Assembly: GCA_027604685.1 (NCBI GenBank)
Contig: JADHYX010000023.1
Span: forward strand, 1-64,000
Source of the DNA: Lobulomyces angularis
Taxonomy: Eukaryota; Chytridiomycota; Chytridiomycetes; Lobulomycetales; Lobulomycetaceae
Length of the DNA stretch: 64,000 bases
Direction: 5' to 3'
The position numbers were made by a program, and so were the translations under genes. The notes under the pieces were generated by a model that was not told the DNA's origin, did no database searches, and saw nothing but the letters and a program-made list of their open reading frames with translations. Shown here piece after piece: positions 25,469 through 37,856 of the stretch (within the stretch, counting starts at the first letter, position 1; each line of letters begins with the position of its first letter).

Positions 25469-25942
25469 TTTTTTTTTATGAAGAATAGTAACACCACTAT
25501 TTAGCTAGGTACTTTAGTATCTTTTTACTCAAAATTAGATTCTTATGACACAGTATTGTAAATTGTATATAAGGATATTTGGTGAATGTATTTTTTAGAA
25601 AAATAATTTTTTGTGAGATTGAAGACTTTTGTTCCTCTAATGAAGAACTTCTATCTTTTCGTTGGAAGTAACGGAAAGATAGTTTGAGAGTTGCACAACT
25701 AACTACATATTATTAACAAAAAGACAGCTGCCTTCCCTCAATTTACACGACAAAATTAACACCTCTCAACTTTACACACACTGCGCAACTTTAAATCCTT
25801 GTGAAATAAGTTAAAACATAAAGGTCTTTTTTCAACAAAGATTACTTTTGTAAAAGTAGCAAAATTCCTAAAGTTTACTATTTAGGAGTTTTTTTGTTTG
25901 AAAATAAAAGGAGGCGTTAAGCTCTTAAAAAACAGGATATCA
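25469..25942. other. Divergent promoter region
   Basis: Shared upstream region of TAO3 (-) and the DUF5710 gene (+). It is less A/T-monotonous than other spacers. A non-coding 5' exon of the plus-strand gene could lie at about 25880-25942, since the open frame extends upstream of the chosen ATG without another ATG. Confidence 0.5.
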
Positions 25943-27784
25943 ATGAAAATTTTAGAAATTTTATTTCTTGATAGTTTTCTTTTAAATTTAATTTCAAATG
26001 ATTCCAAGGAAAAGGAAGCTGATGTTAAAAACTACTTCCGAGTTGTTGCCGTTTTGAATATAAATAGTAAAACAAAGCAAATTATTGGCCCAAAGTGCTT
26101 TAACATGCTGTTTCAACAGAAAAATATTGCTGAGGATGAAAGGTACTTATTTTTACTTTTGCTTACCGTTTTACTTACATTTTTATAAAAAGGAAGAAGC
26201 TTTTTTATGAACATTTCTCGTCGAATTGGGGCGATTTCAAGAATGCTGATCAAAGTATTTTTAAAATTAAGTAAATCACATTAAATGCATCTTTTTTATT
26301 AGCCTTGTTTTGGAAACTATACGTTAGTAACCTCTTCTGTGGATTTTAATCTTTTTTTTAGGTTGAAAGGGTAAAACAAAAAAAACTAAGCAAAAAAACT
26401 TCTTTTGAATTATTTCCTTGTTTGACTGAAGAACTTTTAATTAAAATACCATGCAAAAAAATATTTTATACCAGCCGTTCCAGCGGCTTTTGGTATAGCT
26501 ATGACTATTTGGATGTAAGATTCATAATATACTCTAAATTTTATAATGTAAGGTATTTTTTCTTAATGAGACGATCTCTTCTCAAAAATTTGATAAAGAG
26601 AGGATTCGCTTTACGAAAATTAAAAGGTATACTATTGTTAATGCATCGCATAATTTATTTTTGTTGATAGGGTGAATCAACTCTATGATTATTTTTATAT
26701 GAAAGCGCCTAATTACGAAGAAAACTCACCGATGAATGGAGCTTCAAATTCAAACTCAGTAAAATATTTCAAATTATATCTCTCAAACGACACATATTTT
26801 TGCTTGTTTTTTATGGAAGTATTTTTTAAGCACATATTTGATACCATAGTATGTTTTCTGGAAAATATGATTAATTTTAAATTTGCGGAGAAAGAACTTC
26901 AAATCTTGAAACTAAGTTTTGATCAACATGAAAAATTTTATATTCAAATATTAAGATCTGAAATAAAACCCGAGTTTTTAAAGTTGAATGTTGACATAGA
27001 AGTAATTTTAAATGGATTTATTTTAATTGTATTTGAAAAAAATTTCTGTTTCTTTCCTGGAGAAGAAGATTTGAATTTTGTTTCAGAGAAAATAAAATAC
27101 TTAAATGCGATAAGTGATTTTTTCAGTAAATCAAAACATTTACAAAAGAAACATATTGAAATAAAATCGGAGTATTTGGATGAAGAATACCTTGACAATA
27201 TCCAAATCCTGGAATCCTATTCAAATAGTGGAAAAAGGAAAATACCCGATGATTTTGCCAACAAAGCTTCTAACTCTAACAAAAGTTTAAAAAATCACAA
27301 TGGACAAAGTGCACCTTCAAACAATAATTCTTATTTAAAATCACCAGTTACTCCACAAAATTCTAGACATATAAACAAATTGAGAACTCCATCAAATTCG
27401 AAACCGCAACAAAATCGTTTAACTCCAGCTTCAAATGGTGACAGCGGTTCGTATAATGCACGACTGACGTCGTCGACTTCTCCATTGGAACAACTGTCAC
27501 AGCGATCTAGACCGAAATATGATACTAGTACTATCAAGCAGCACAGTAAGGTGGCAACCAGTAAAATTTTTTTAAACTGTCCTTTTTCTGTAAGTGACAA
27601 AAAACATTAAAACAGCTAATTTTTGCAATTACAGGAAAAGGAATCTTGTAAAGTACTTGGTGGTAAATGGGATCCTGAAAAAAAGAAATGGTGAGTCAAC
27701 TTTTATGTGTAAATAATTTACATTTTATTAAGGTATGCTCCACCTGGAGAAATAGTGGAGAAATTTAGGAAATGGTTGCAATAA
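25943..27784 (+). CDS. Unknown protein with C-terminal DUF5710-type domain
   Basis: Seven exons. The ATG at 25943 opens MKILEILFLDSFLLNLISN; the frame is open a little further upstream, so the true start may be in an earlier exon. Successive exons give FRVVAVLNINSKTKQIIG, NLVLETIR, LTEELLIKIPCKK, RIRFTKIKRVNQLYDYFYM and a long exon (26672-27590). The exon's first half is helical (LENMINFKFAEKELQILKL); its second half is Ser/Asn/Pro-rich and disordered (about 27230-27560). The C-terminal piece is joined over two introns: IFLNCPF-SEKESCKVLGGKWD-PEKKKW-YAPPGEIVEKFRKWL. That is the DUF5710 signature (LNVPF, EK..AK.LGA.WD....WY.P), best known from bacterial plasmid and phage proteins. No catalytic motif was recognised in the main body. 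The neighbouring TnpB fossil is on the other strand. Function not assigned. Confidence 0.68.
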
Positions 27785-28119
27785 TTAATTTTATCTGAGA
27801 TCTGCAATAAATTTCTATTACTAAAATTTAATTTGGAGGGAGTATTAATGCAATATTTTTCACTAGATTAGGTTATAGTCCTAGAAAAATGATAACCTGA
27901 TTATAATTATATGTATAAGTGGCGCTCAATAAACTACATTATAACTTTAAAAAAAAAAACTTAAAAAAAAACCTAACAAAAGTTAAATTAATCCACAGCT
28001 ATATCAACTTCTGTAACCGCCATTGAGTGCAGACAACTTTTTGTTTTTCTAAATATTTCATCTCAACAAAAAGTTTATTTTTATTTTTTTAGAATTAAAC
28101 TTTTCATTTAAAATACATT
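27785..28119. other. Non-coding AT-rich stretch beside the TnpB fossil
   Basis: Between the DUF5710 gene and the 3' end of the decayed TnpB-like gene. In intact IS605/IS607-type and Fanzor elements the guide RNA lies at or just past the 3' end of the nuclease gene, so any relic of it would be here. No obvious hairpin or terminal repeat was recognised by eye. Confidence 0.35.
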
Positions 28120-29100
28120 TTTTTTTTCCGCGTCTTCCTCTCTTTCATTCATTTTCTTACGTTGACTACAAACTGTTCTGTGAAATCTTTGGATCATTTA
28201 GTTTCCACAGGTTGAATAGGTTTTTGTAGTGTAAGCATCATTTACCAAAAAAAGTTTGTTTCCGAAACACCTGGCATTATTTTTAATAAATCATTAATAG
28301 TATCATAGTGCAGTTGCTTGACTATATCTTTGATTTTTTGCTCCTCTTTCAATAAAATACTTTTTCTGAGTAGTTTTTTTTCTTTATTTTTTTCAAAAAT
28401 CCTTCTATTTTTTAGCGATTCAATATCCTTGCATAATTTTCTTAATTTATTTTGATGTTGAGTGGTTACTAAATTTTGAATTTGAACAAACTGTTAAAAA
28501 ATATCTTACTCCAGGGTCCACTTCACAAAAAGTATCATGCTTCATTTTTATTACAAAATCTACTTCAATTAGTTTTATTAAAAATATCGAGTCCCATTTT
28601 TACTTATTTGCAATCAATTATTATTTTTGAGGTCTTCATATGTTTTCCTAACTTTCCAAATTTAATTTTTTTGTTTTTTTTTTAATTGGGTGAATAAATC
28701 TGTAAAAAGTCTTTTTGGTTGTTTAAAGCATGTACAGGGAATTCAATAACTTCATTTATAGCAGTTTTTTTTTTATGCCAACACCAATATAATTTATTAA
28801 TCTTTTGCGAAGATTAGTAAAATAAACTTTATATAGTAAAAACTTCCTTTACACTTCTAGCTCGAATATCTTTTGGAATTTCAATTTCCCATTTTTTTAC
28901 CAAGGTTCACTTTTCTGGTTTTTAAGATCTAAATTTCAATTCTCGTTTCTCCTCCATGTCTAAATTTTCCACTAAATGTTTAATTGTCGTTTGGTATTCT
29001 TTATTGGATTTATGAAAGTTTTTCGTTACGAATTCATCATGTAGAACATAAAATTTAACTTCACTTTTATTTTTTTCTATATCGTTAACTACTTCGCTAT
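28120..29100 (-). pseudogene. Decayed TnpB/Fanzor-type RNA-guided nuclease gene
   Basis: On the minus strand, pieces of a TnpB/Fanzor protein appear in the right order but in shifting frames with stops. WEIEIPKDIRARSVKEVFT (about 28843-28895) is followed after a one-base frame shift by YKVYFTNLRKRL and KKTAINEVIEFPVHALN. KLGKHMKTSKIIIDCK follows. Next, VDPGVRYFLTV (about 28487-28522) is the RuvC-I motif with its catalytic Asp. A basic helical segment KLRKLCKDIESLKNRR and IVKQLHYDTINDLL lie at about 28280-28450. AYTTKTYSTCG at about 28205-28236 starts the zinc finger before RuvC-III, and CSQRKKMNERE (about 28141-28175) is a damaged version of the D/NRD.N region. Several stops and at least two or three frameshifts make it non-functional. 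Borders are approximate. Whether it is Fanzor1, Fanzor2 or IS607 TnpB cannot be decided. Confidence 0.75.
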
Positions 29101-29443
29101 AAACATATCATGCTGTACTCAATCATTTTTGAGGATTTTTTTTTTTGATAAAAAGTTGGGTAAAGTTCCATCTTGAAACATTTTGTAACTTTTTCGTTTT
29201 CGGGTTCCTTAAAAATCAACCAATTAAAAAGGTTTTTAATGGTTGATTTCCCTTTCCTTGAATAAAGGAGCAACAATTTAATTTAGTTTAAGTTTTTATC
29301 GACTTTGTAGAGTTGCTATTTTAAAATAGCTTCTATTTTTTAGTTTTTTCTTGTTTTACTGGGAAAATATTTTTTATGCAAAAATTTTTTTTGTAATTGG
29401 ATTTAATTAATTTAGCAAATTGACTGCAATTAACTAGTTCCTA

Positions 29444-32400
29444 ATGGAAATTGGTATTTACTTTGGAATTTTTTTTTCTTTTAATATGTTTTCAAACCAA
29501 CAGATTTTAAAAAAGATCAAAAATACAAAAAGTATTCACACAACTTAGATAAAATACTACAAACGTTTGACTCTATACAAGAATGGCAAGATATTATCGG
29601 TTTTTTATCCAAATTATCAAAAGTTTTGTCTGTAAATGAATTTCATTTCAATTGCTAATTTTAATGATATGATTTTTCTTTCCAAGTAGCAGAATGATTC
29701 TTTTAAATCCATACCAAGGAAATTAATAATTGCAAAACGATTAGCTCAATGCCTAAACCCCGCATTACCTTCAGGTTCAGTCAAAATTGTTTTGTGAATT
29801 TGATATGTTAAACAGTGCAAATTTTTCAAATTTCTTTTTTTAGGTGTTCATCAAAAAACATTGGAAATCTATGATCTCATATTTGAAATTATTGGATCAG
29901 AGCACTTAGCTGAAGATCTTTCCTTATATTCATATGGATTATTTCCTTTCTTGCAAAATGCGAGCATGTCTCAAAAGCCAGTTGCTCTTTCGATATATGA
30001 AACTCATTATTTACCACTTACTACCAAACTTAAATTCTGCTTAAAAGGTGTTTTTTTTTTTTTTTTTTTTTATTCTGTAATATATTTTTATACTTTTTAC
30101 TTTTTAGGATTCATACTAGCTTTACTTCCTTGTAATACTAAATGAAACTTCATATTGAATATTAATATTTTAAAGGTTTAGAGGAAGAAGGAAATGAATT
30201 TTTTGATAGAACTTTGCAGATTTTAGATACCTTAGGTCTAAGTGTTGGCCAGGGATATTTTTTTCAATGCTTGTGGCTTTGTATTATATCTGTTTCGCAC
30301 TTAAGAGGTGCTGCGTTAGCGTATTTGCTAAAGAGGTTACCAAAAATTGATAAATCGGAAGGTAGAACAGTGTTTTAAAATGATTAACTGTACTGAAATA
30401 GATGTTGCGGTTGTACTGGGTAATGATACTTCATTATTAGCCAGCGCTATACAAGCATCATTAGAGGACAAAAATCTTCTGGTGCAAAGGTCCACTTTGG
30501 AGTTACTAGTTGTCCATTTTAAGCTAGATTTCAAGTGATAATTATTTGCTGTACACCATTATATTAAATTCAACATTTTGATGTAGATTATTTAAGGAAA
30601 TAGATCTTGAAAAAATATTGACCTCTGCATTATATGTTGTGCTAAGAAAAGACATGTCTTTAAATCGCCGACTTTACTCCTGGTTAGGTATTTAATTTTC
30701 TTTTTATATCAAAATTTTATAATTAGGGTCTATTGGAGAGTCTAATATCGGTGAAGAAACAAAATCTCTTCTTTTATCAGCTGCAAAAGTACAAAATATT
30801 TCTAATTGTTGAATTTTATTAAAATACACTAGAATTTGTTCGCAACTGAGTCTTCAGAAATTCAAGAATTGATAAAGCCTTATAAAGTCCTAATTTCACT
30901 ACTTGATAAAGCTGAAATCGGGCAGCTTTTGTTAGATAACATCTTTTTAGATATTCTTACATCATTATATACCAAATGTAAATTATTAGATGAAGATATG
31001 CGATTAGAGGTGATATAATATTTATATTTATTAATATCTGTAGCTTCTTCAAACTGGAAATATGTTTTTTTCGATGGTGGACCCTTTTATAATTTGGAGG
31101 CACCTCTTCATGTTACTTAAATCTTTAAAAATTTCAAAAGATTTAGAGGTATAATGATGCTATTATTTATCATATCTTTATTTGTATAGGAATATGAATT
31201 AATATATTTTGCTATCAGCAACATCAAACTAAACGACGATGAAAACAGCAGGGTTCATATACCGTTGTTTTTATTGTCATTGCTGAATCAACTTGAAGTA
31301 TTTCTAAATACACTTTCTTTTTTAAAATTTGTTACATAGGAGCTCAAGTTTATAGAACTCTCATTAATAAAATCTAGCCAGGTGGAGTATATATTAGAAC
31401 TTTGTAAATATTTGTTAGATATAATACCAGACAATGATTTGATTCAATGCTTTGACGTGACAAAACGGAAAGGAATTGTACAAGTTGACATAGCACATCA
31501 TATTTTTCAAGAGGGAGAACTGAACTTTTCAGATTTTTTTGCAAGAGTGAATGATTTTTATTCAGAAAATTTATTTTTTGATGAACATGCTCATCTTGAC
31601 ACAAGAAGGGAAAGCAACATCAGCTTGAACGACGGGACTCCAACATCCTCTTCTTTACTGAGTCCAAAGGAAGAAAATTTTGATCAACTAGTATATTTTT
31701 TTCAACTTGGGTTTAATTTCACGAAGTATCTGGATTTCAAAATAAAAGAAATTACAGTTTTTCTAAGCAAAAATATTTTACAACTTCCAAACAAAGATAT
31801 TAGAAATTTTTCAAAATCTTTTGAGATATCTAATAACGTAATGAGGAGGGTATCATTGATATTTGATCCAAAGAGTGCCTCTTTAGAGATAACTGACGAC
31901 AACACATTAGCACCTGCTTGGGTAACCGGTTTAATAGCATGTTCTTTGGTTTGGTTTTTATATTATACACTTATGATAAAATTATTCTTAGTGTGACAAT
32001 TTTTCGATTTTAAATGCTTCTCTTACAACTTTACTTGATATCTTCTCGCGATCAGAAAGTAGTTCGTTAAACCTTGGAATTAAAACTGAAGAGTACATTG
32101 AAAAACTTGTGTCTCGTCTTTGGAATTATTTGAGCCCAAATTATTTAAAGTTGCACCTACGAGCGGTTCAGCTAATTTGGAAACTATGCGGTATTGTTCA
32201 ACCTTATTTGGTTGAAGAGTATTTAGTTAGAATACTGAGTGAAAATGTTAATAGCCAATTATCTAACGCCAATATTACAAGCATTACATTTAATAATTTT
32301 AAAGGAGATAGTATTAAGTGCAATTTTGACAACTTTGGAGTGTTTTGGAGAATATCTGGTTTTATATATTGCTAGTAAGTTATTTATTAACGCTTTAGCT

Positions 32401-35400
32401 GTAGAGGAGAGCATAGGAAATCCTAGTTTGATATTTTCTAGACTGCTTTTCATAATGTTTGATACATTACAAACGTCTAATGTGATGACCCGAAAAATGG
32501 GGGAAACCTGGTTTCGAACAAATTTAAAAACTTATGTGAGGTGAAATAAGCGAGAACGTGAAATTTAAAACTTAAAAATTTTGCATTTAGAATCCTAGAT
32601 CCTTTATTTTCCATTTTACTGAATTCCAAAATAAGATTTGTAAGAAGGAAAATCCAGGTTGTTACATCATCTCCAAATTTTACAAAATCCGAACCTATAT
32701 TAGAATTGCTAAATTCCGAAAAGATGAATGATGCAAAAACTGAAAAAACTGATGTTCACTTAAATTTTTTAAATTCCAACGCAAATTTTGGCCAAATCTT
32801 ATATTGCTTCGAAACCCTTAATAACTTAATAAAAGTTGGCGATGGAATGTTACTAAAGAGCCTATGGCTTTCTCTTTTCAATAGTGATGAAATAGAACTT
32901 AAGTGGATTTTTGATGGTTAGTGCAGTAATCACACCCGCTTTTTTGCTTAGTTTTTATTAATATAGAATACGGAATAAGTATAGAAAAGCTTACATATGC
33001 AGAAGTTTTGGTCATGATCTCTATACGGTTTCATTTTTATTCAGTTTATTTCCTCGATTATAACACATTTGTTTTTTTAAGATTTATTCAAGCTGAAATG
33101 GGAAATTTCTTTGAGCATGACATCAGTGCAGAAATTAATTATTACAAAGAACAAAGAACCCATCGCACTAAAAAAACATTAGATATCATGCAAGCTACTG
33201 TAGCAGAATTTCTTAATTCTGTTCTTTTATCATCAAGGGGAGATTATGGGTTATCAATAACTGCAATGATGGTCATTCAAGATGTCATTATCCGCCAACT
33301 TCTCTATTGTGTTAGTAATGGAGTTACGGAGTTGCAACCTAGATTACTAATCGTTTTAAAAACGATATTGAACACTGTTGCTAATGGTAGATTTCAAAGT
33401 ACCTCCTCCAGTATAGCCTCTAATAAAACCTTTTCAGAATCTACAGACTCTATAAAAATACCTACTGCCCCAATGGCTGCTGCGACTCCATTCTCGCGAT
33501 ATAATATCAATGATTCTGTACCGGCGCTAAACATTAAAGAAAAAGCAGAGTCATTGCAAAATCCGGTAATGAATGGTATGCTTTATATTATCCAGGTTGC
33601 ACATATTTGAAAATTATTTATTTAGTATCATCACCGTTATTTGTAAGAACTATAATCGAAGCACTTTGTTTTGAGTTGAATCGGCCAGCACTTCAACACT
33701 GGGTGGATTTTATTCTAGGATCCTTATCTATCTTTAAAGTTTCATTGTATCAAATATTATTTCCTTTAACTCGCTGCATTACATTTGAAATGGGGAAATT
33801 TGTAAACAGATTCAATTTTTTTTTACATTCTAATGGAACTGGTGAATTGCAGTACGACAATAGCAGCATGGAGATGGATTTTTTAGTATTAACTTACGCT
33901 TTGGAAAAAGTTTTGAATTTTAGTTTATCATTATCATCTCAAGAAAATGTCTTGAATGCAACTAAAGATTCCAATAGTTTTAAAGTGATAGCAGATTTTA
34001 TGGTTAATAGTTTATTAAGAGATTCAACAGATGATCTTGAAAAGGAAATTCAACAAAATAACTCTAAAATTCGCGAAAAGCTACTAGACTTTCTAGGAGA
34101 AATAATTTTTATTTTTGGCTTAATATTAAAAGCCTTTGATATCAAGTATGAAAGTGGAATTATCAAAAGTAGTGAGAAAAATATTTCCAATGACATAAAT
34201 GAAAATGAATGTTTTACATGCAGTGTTCAAGAAATCAAAAGAAGGATTGAATACAGAATTAGAAAGTTTTTGGAAACAATCTATGTCAATTTTTCATCAG
34301 ACGTCATTGATTCCATTTTAGAAGTTTGGCTCTTGGTATGTTATGTATGTCAAACTAAATGTTAACATTTTTGGAACATATTTTCAGGACCAAGGAGAGG
34401 GAGAAAGACACTCCTCCGCAATGCAACTATTTAGATTGATTGGAGATTGCAATGAAAAAGTAATTCTAGTAAGCGTAATAGATTCCTTAAGGAACTGCCA
34501 AGGAAATACTAGAAAGGCAAAACGCATGTCGTTCAAGACAGTTACGATGTATAAACAGTAGTTGCTTATTTTTTACTAATATTATATTTCTTAGACCTGA
34601 ATTGTCCTTGCTTAAATTTTTAGAATGGTTTTACACCAACAACTCAACAGATGCTGTAATTGAGACTTGGCCCAGTTTATATACTTATATTAAAGAATGT
34701 TTAGTACTGGTGTATAGCTGCAAATCAATTTTCCCTTCTTTGTTGAGGTAACGGTTTTAAGCTAATTAATGGATCAGTAAATTTAAATATCTTTTCATAG
34801 AATCTTGATATGTATCTTTGACAATCTTTTGGATTCACCTGTTTTTGAAGAAAAAAAATTTCGAAGAGATGCAGAAGTATATTATTGATTATTATATACT
34901 TAAATATTTTACTTTTAAAGGACATTTTTGTTAAGACTTTAGACTACTGTATTTTAATATGTGGGAAGGCTTTTGATCATGGAATTTGGAGGAGAAGCAT
35001 ACAAACTGGCGAAGCCGAAGTTGCTTTTGAACAAAATGGTATGCACGTGAAATCTCTTGTTTAATACTTCGTTAAGATTTGGCCAACGATGAATATGTGA
35101 AGCCGTTAGAATATTTCGAACCGAAGAAAGGAAAAGATGAACGAAATATTATTGATGTAACAAAGTTGTATTCTATTATATTTTTAATTTATCATTTAGT
35201 GTTGTGCTTTTATTGCTGATAAAGTCATCTCTTGCATTAGAAAATACAATTTTGATCAGGACAAAATGTCTACAATTTTCACCAATCTCGTTTATTACGT
35301 AATTACTCCATATCTCAAAAGTAAAAACAAGTACGTTGAATTTTTTTTTATTAACTAACTGTACCAATACATCAAGGTTGCAATATACGTTGGCATTAGA

Positions 35401-36559
35401 CTGCTTAAATGCAATGGTAAAAATACCATATTCCATTAAAACTTGGAAAAAGGAAGTAGAATTAAACTTCAATGAAGTAAAGTTTTTTCAAATCAACGAA
35501 TTCTCACAAATTAGTTTGTGGTCAAACATCATTAACTGCTTGCTAAATGCTGACCGTGAAAAGATAACGGAAATAATATGTACATGAATTTTAATTTAAT
35601 TTCATTTGAATTGTTTCAATCTTTTTTCTAGCCAAAGTTACTGCTGTATCTTCTTCAAGTTTATTTGTTTCAAGAGAGGCAGAACTATTGTCAAGGATTT
35701 TAAATTTACGTAGACTGACATTTGTTGTACTAAGTGCTCCTCTAGATCATTATTTACAGCAGTTACCTTCTCTTCAAGAAAAATTAGTGGAAATTTTTAA
35801 AAGCACTTCTTCTGCTATGCATGTGGAGGTAAACTTATAGCGCTGGGTTTTGTTTTATTAATTTATTTAGGCATATTTTTGCTTAAGAGTACTGCTTTTT
35901 AAATTTTCTTCGCAGCATTTAGCTAATTTGTGGCCACTAGTAGTTACAGAATTGGTTTGTTGCAATTTACTTGTGTTTCAAAGTTTAAATTTTTACCAGA
36001 TCAGGCTTTTTGTGGCTATCCTTAAGAAGGAAACTAAACAACAGGTCTCACTGGAAGAACTACAAGTATTTTTTGCTGCATGTAAATTTTTGGATTTATT
36101 ATTTGTTTTGAGTGTTGAGGAATTTCAATGGTACCTTTCACTTTAAAAAAGTTCAATTATTGTGTTTTATTTTTACTGTTTAGGCATGAATGGATATTTA
36201 TAACTGACACTTTAGAAGGATTAAATAATTTGCAAACTAAGAAAAAACCACAGCCATTGCCATTAATTGAAAAATTTATAAGTAAATTGGAAATAAATGA
36301 CCTGGATGAAAATTACGCAGAAAAGGAAGATGTCAAGTTTTCTAACTCACAAACACAAACACAAAATTTAAAAAAAAGACCGTTGTTAACCAAAAAGTCA
36401 ATAAAAGATATTAGTGAACTGGGATATTTTATAAAAAACATCAGTAGTTTTAATTTTAAATCGAATTATAATTTAGTAAAAGCTGATACTAGTTTTATAG
36501 AAAAAATGTTATTTTTAGAAATTTTAGAAGAAGATAACTCTAACTTAGGATCAGAATAG
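29444..36559 (+). CDS. DOP1: DOP1/dopey leucine-zipper-like membrane-trafficking protein
   Basis: DOP1 acts with MON2 and the phospholipid flippase Neo1 in endosome-to-Golgi traffic. The start is a 10-bp exon at 29444-29453 (MEI plus one base). The next exon then gives DFKKDQKYKKYSHNLDKILQ and IQEWQDIIGFLSKLSKVL, the dopey N-terminal consensus. It continues with RKLIIAKRLAQCLNPALPSG, VHQKTLEIYDLIFEIIGSEH, SLYSYGLFPFLQNASM and FILALLPGLEEEGNEFFDRT, all strongly conserved. The middle and C-terminal parts are less conserved, Leu-rich helices separated by many short introns. The final exon (36185-36559) is Lys/Asn-rich and ends LGSE-stop at 36557-36559. Estimated length is about 2,000 residues, in family range. 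The N-terminal assignment is near certain; exon joins in 31-36 kb are only partly checked. Confidence 0.9.
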
Positions 36560-36874
36560 TATAATGGTTTTTGATGATACAAATACTTCTGGAGTGTTTT
36601 AGAGTCTTGAAGTTGTACTCTTCCTCTTTTCTTTCTTAGGAATAACACTACAGTTTATCAGCGAAATTATAATGGGCATAAGCAAGAACTGAAGAAGGAT
36701 ATTATTCCTTGGATTGTTTAAGTTATTTGAAAATTTCAAAAATGAAATAGAGTCGAAACATCTGTCATTCATTTCAAATTGTAGACGTCCTCCTTACTGT
36801 ATTTTCTTGTTTTCTTTTTCATTTTATTCATTACAGAAATATTATTAATAAAAAATTTTACAAAATAAATTAAT
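36560..36874. other. Spacer between DOP1 and OsmC genes
   Basis: A stretch at about 36640-36720 can be read as a Lys/Tyr-rich exon after an acceptor AG, but the DOP1 frame already stops at 36557. It is left unassigned. The rest is AT-rich. Confidence 0.4.
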
Positions 36875-37440
36875 GGCGATCATAAAAATTTTTAGAAGGT
36901 TCAATTCTACTGAAATTGTCAATTTAAAATTCAATAAATCGAAAAATATCTTTTTTTTACTTAATAAACATAACGAATTAATTAACTTGAAGGTAAATCG
37001 AAAAGGGATTCAGATTTAGTTGAAATTTAAAACAAATAAAAAAAAAAAAAAAATCAAGACAAACGCTGAGGATGCAGGATTTAATCCCATGAAATTATTG
37101 TTAATATCTTTAGGAGGTTGCTCTTCGTTGTCTGTTTCCTCAATTCTCAAAAAACAAAAACAAGAAATTTCAAATTTTCAAGTAGAAGTTAAAGGAACAC
37201 GAGAGGGCGACTATCCTAAACCATTTAAGTTTATTGAAATGAGGTGGGTAACAATTATTTAAATAAATGGTGTGTTATTTTTTTAAAAAAAAAAGGTTTT
37301 TGGTCGAGGGAAAGAACTTAAACAAAGCAAAAGTAAAGAACGCTTTTCAATTAGGAATTAATAAATACTGTGGTGTTCATGCTTCTTTGAATGCAAAAAT
37401 ATCCTTTGAAGTTGAAATCAAAGAAGAACCATTGGAGTAA
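36875..37440 (+). CDS. OsmC/Ohr-family protein, probably mitochondrial
   Basis: Small thiol-peroxidase-fold protein. Exon 1 (36875 on) reads MAIIKIFRRFNST, a basic start with an RRF-ST motif resembling a mitochondrial cleavage site. A very short intron (about 27 bp, GTAAAT to GATTTAG at about 36993-37019) is the simplest join to the conserved part: NAEDAGFNPMKLLLISLGGC (peroxidatic Cys at the start of the long helix), ILKKQKQEISNFQVEVKGTR and EGDYPKPFKFIEMRF. The second intron (about 37241-37294) leads to KNAFQLGINKYCGVHASLN, carrying the second conserved Cys, and the end FEVEIKEEPLE-stop at 37438-37440. Both redox cysteines are present. It fits the YhfA-like OsmC subgroup rather than Ohr by its GGC/YCGVH pattern. 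The N-terminal exon is less certain than the domain. Confidence 0.85.
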
Positions 37441-37856
37441 CTTTTTTTTTATAACTTTTAGTTTGTATATTAGAATTAATTATTTTCAGCTGTTAATAAT
37501 TCCTGATATTTTTAACTAAACATTCTCTCAAAAATAATGTGTAGTAAATTGAAATAATTTTTATTTATAAATCAATGTTAATTTCAACTGACAACAAAAA
37601 AATTTCTTTGGATTACTTACTATTCTATAGAATTGTTTTTTAAAGATTGGTATTTTATTTGAAACTGGTCAAAAATATTGATTGGTTAATTTAAAAAAAA
37701 AAAAAATAAAAAAATAAAAGTATTGATAATCTTTATTGCATTAAAAAAAGAATAACTAGTAAATAAAAATAAAAATACTACTCAAGGTTAAATTAAAAAA
37801 AATTATTAAATTTATGAAATTATTTACAAATTTTAAATAGCTTTTCAAAGAAGAGT
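37441..37856. other. Intergenic, AT-rich
   Basis: Tandem spacer with poly-A runs (for example about 37690-37720). No open frame, tRNA or repeat recognised. Confidence 0.5.

Noticed and set aside
28476..28685. Plus-strand Leu/Phe-rich frame
   Set aside because: Lies opposite the RuvC-I region of the decayed TnpB-like gene and has no splice-consistent neighbours.
36641..36720. Possible extra last exon of DOP1 (Lys/Tyr-rich frame after an AG)
   Set aside because: The DOP1 frame meets a stop at 36557-36559 and the candidate donor just before it also produces a stop on joining.
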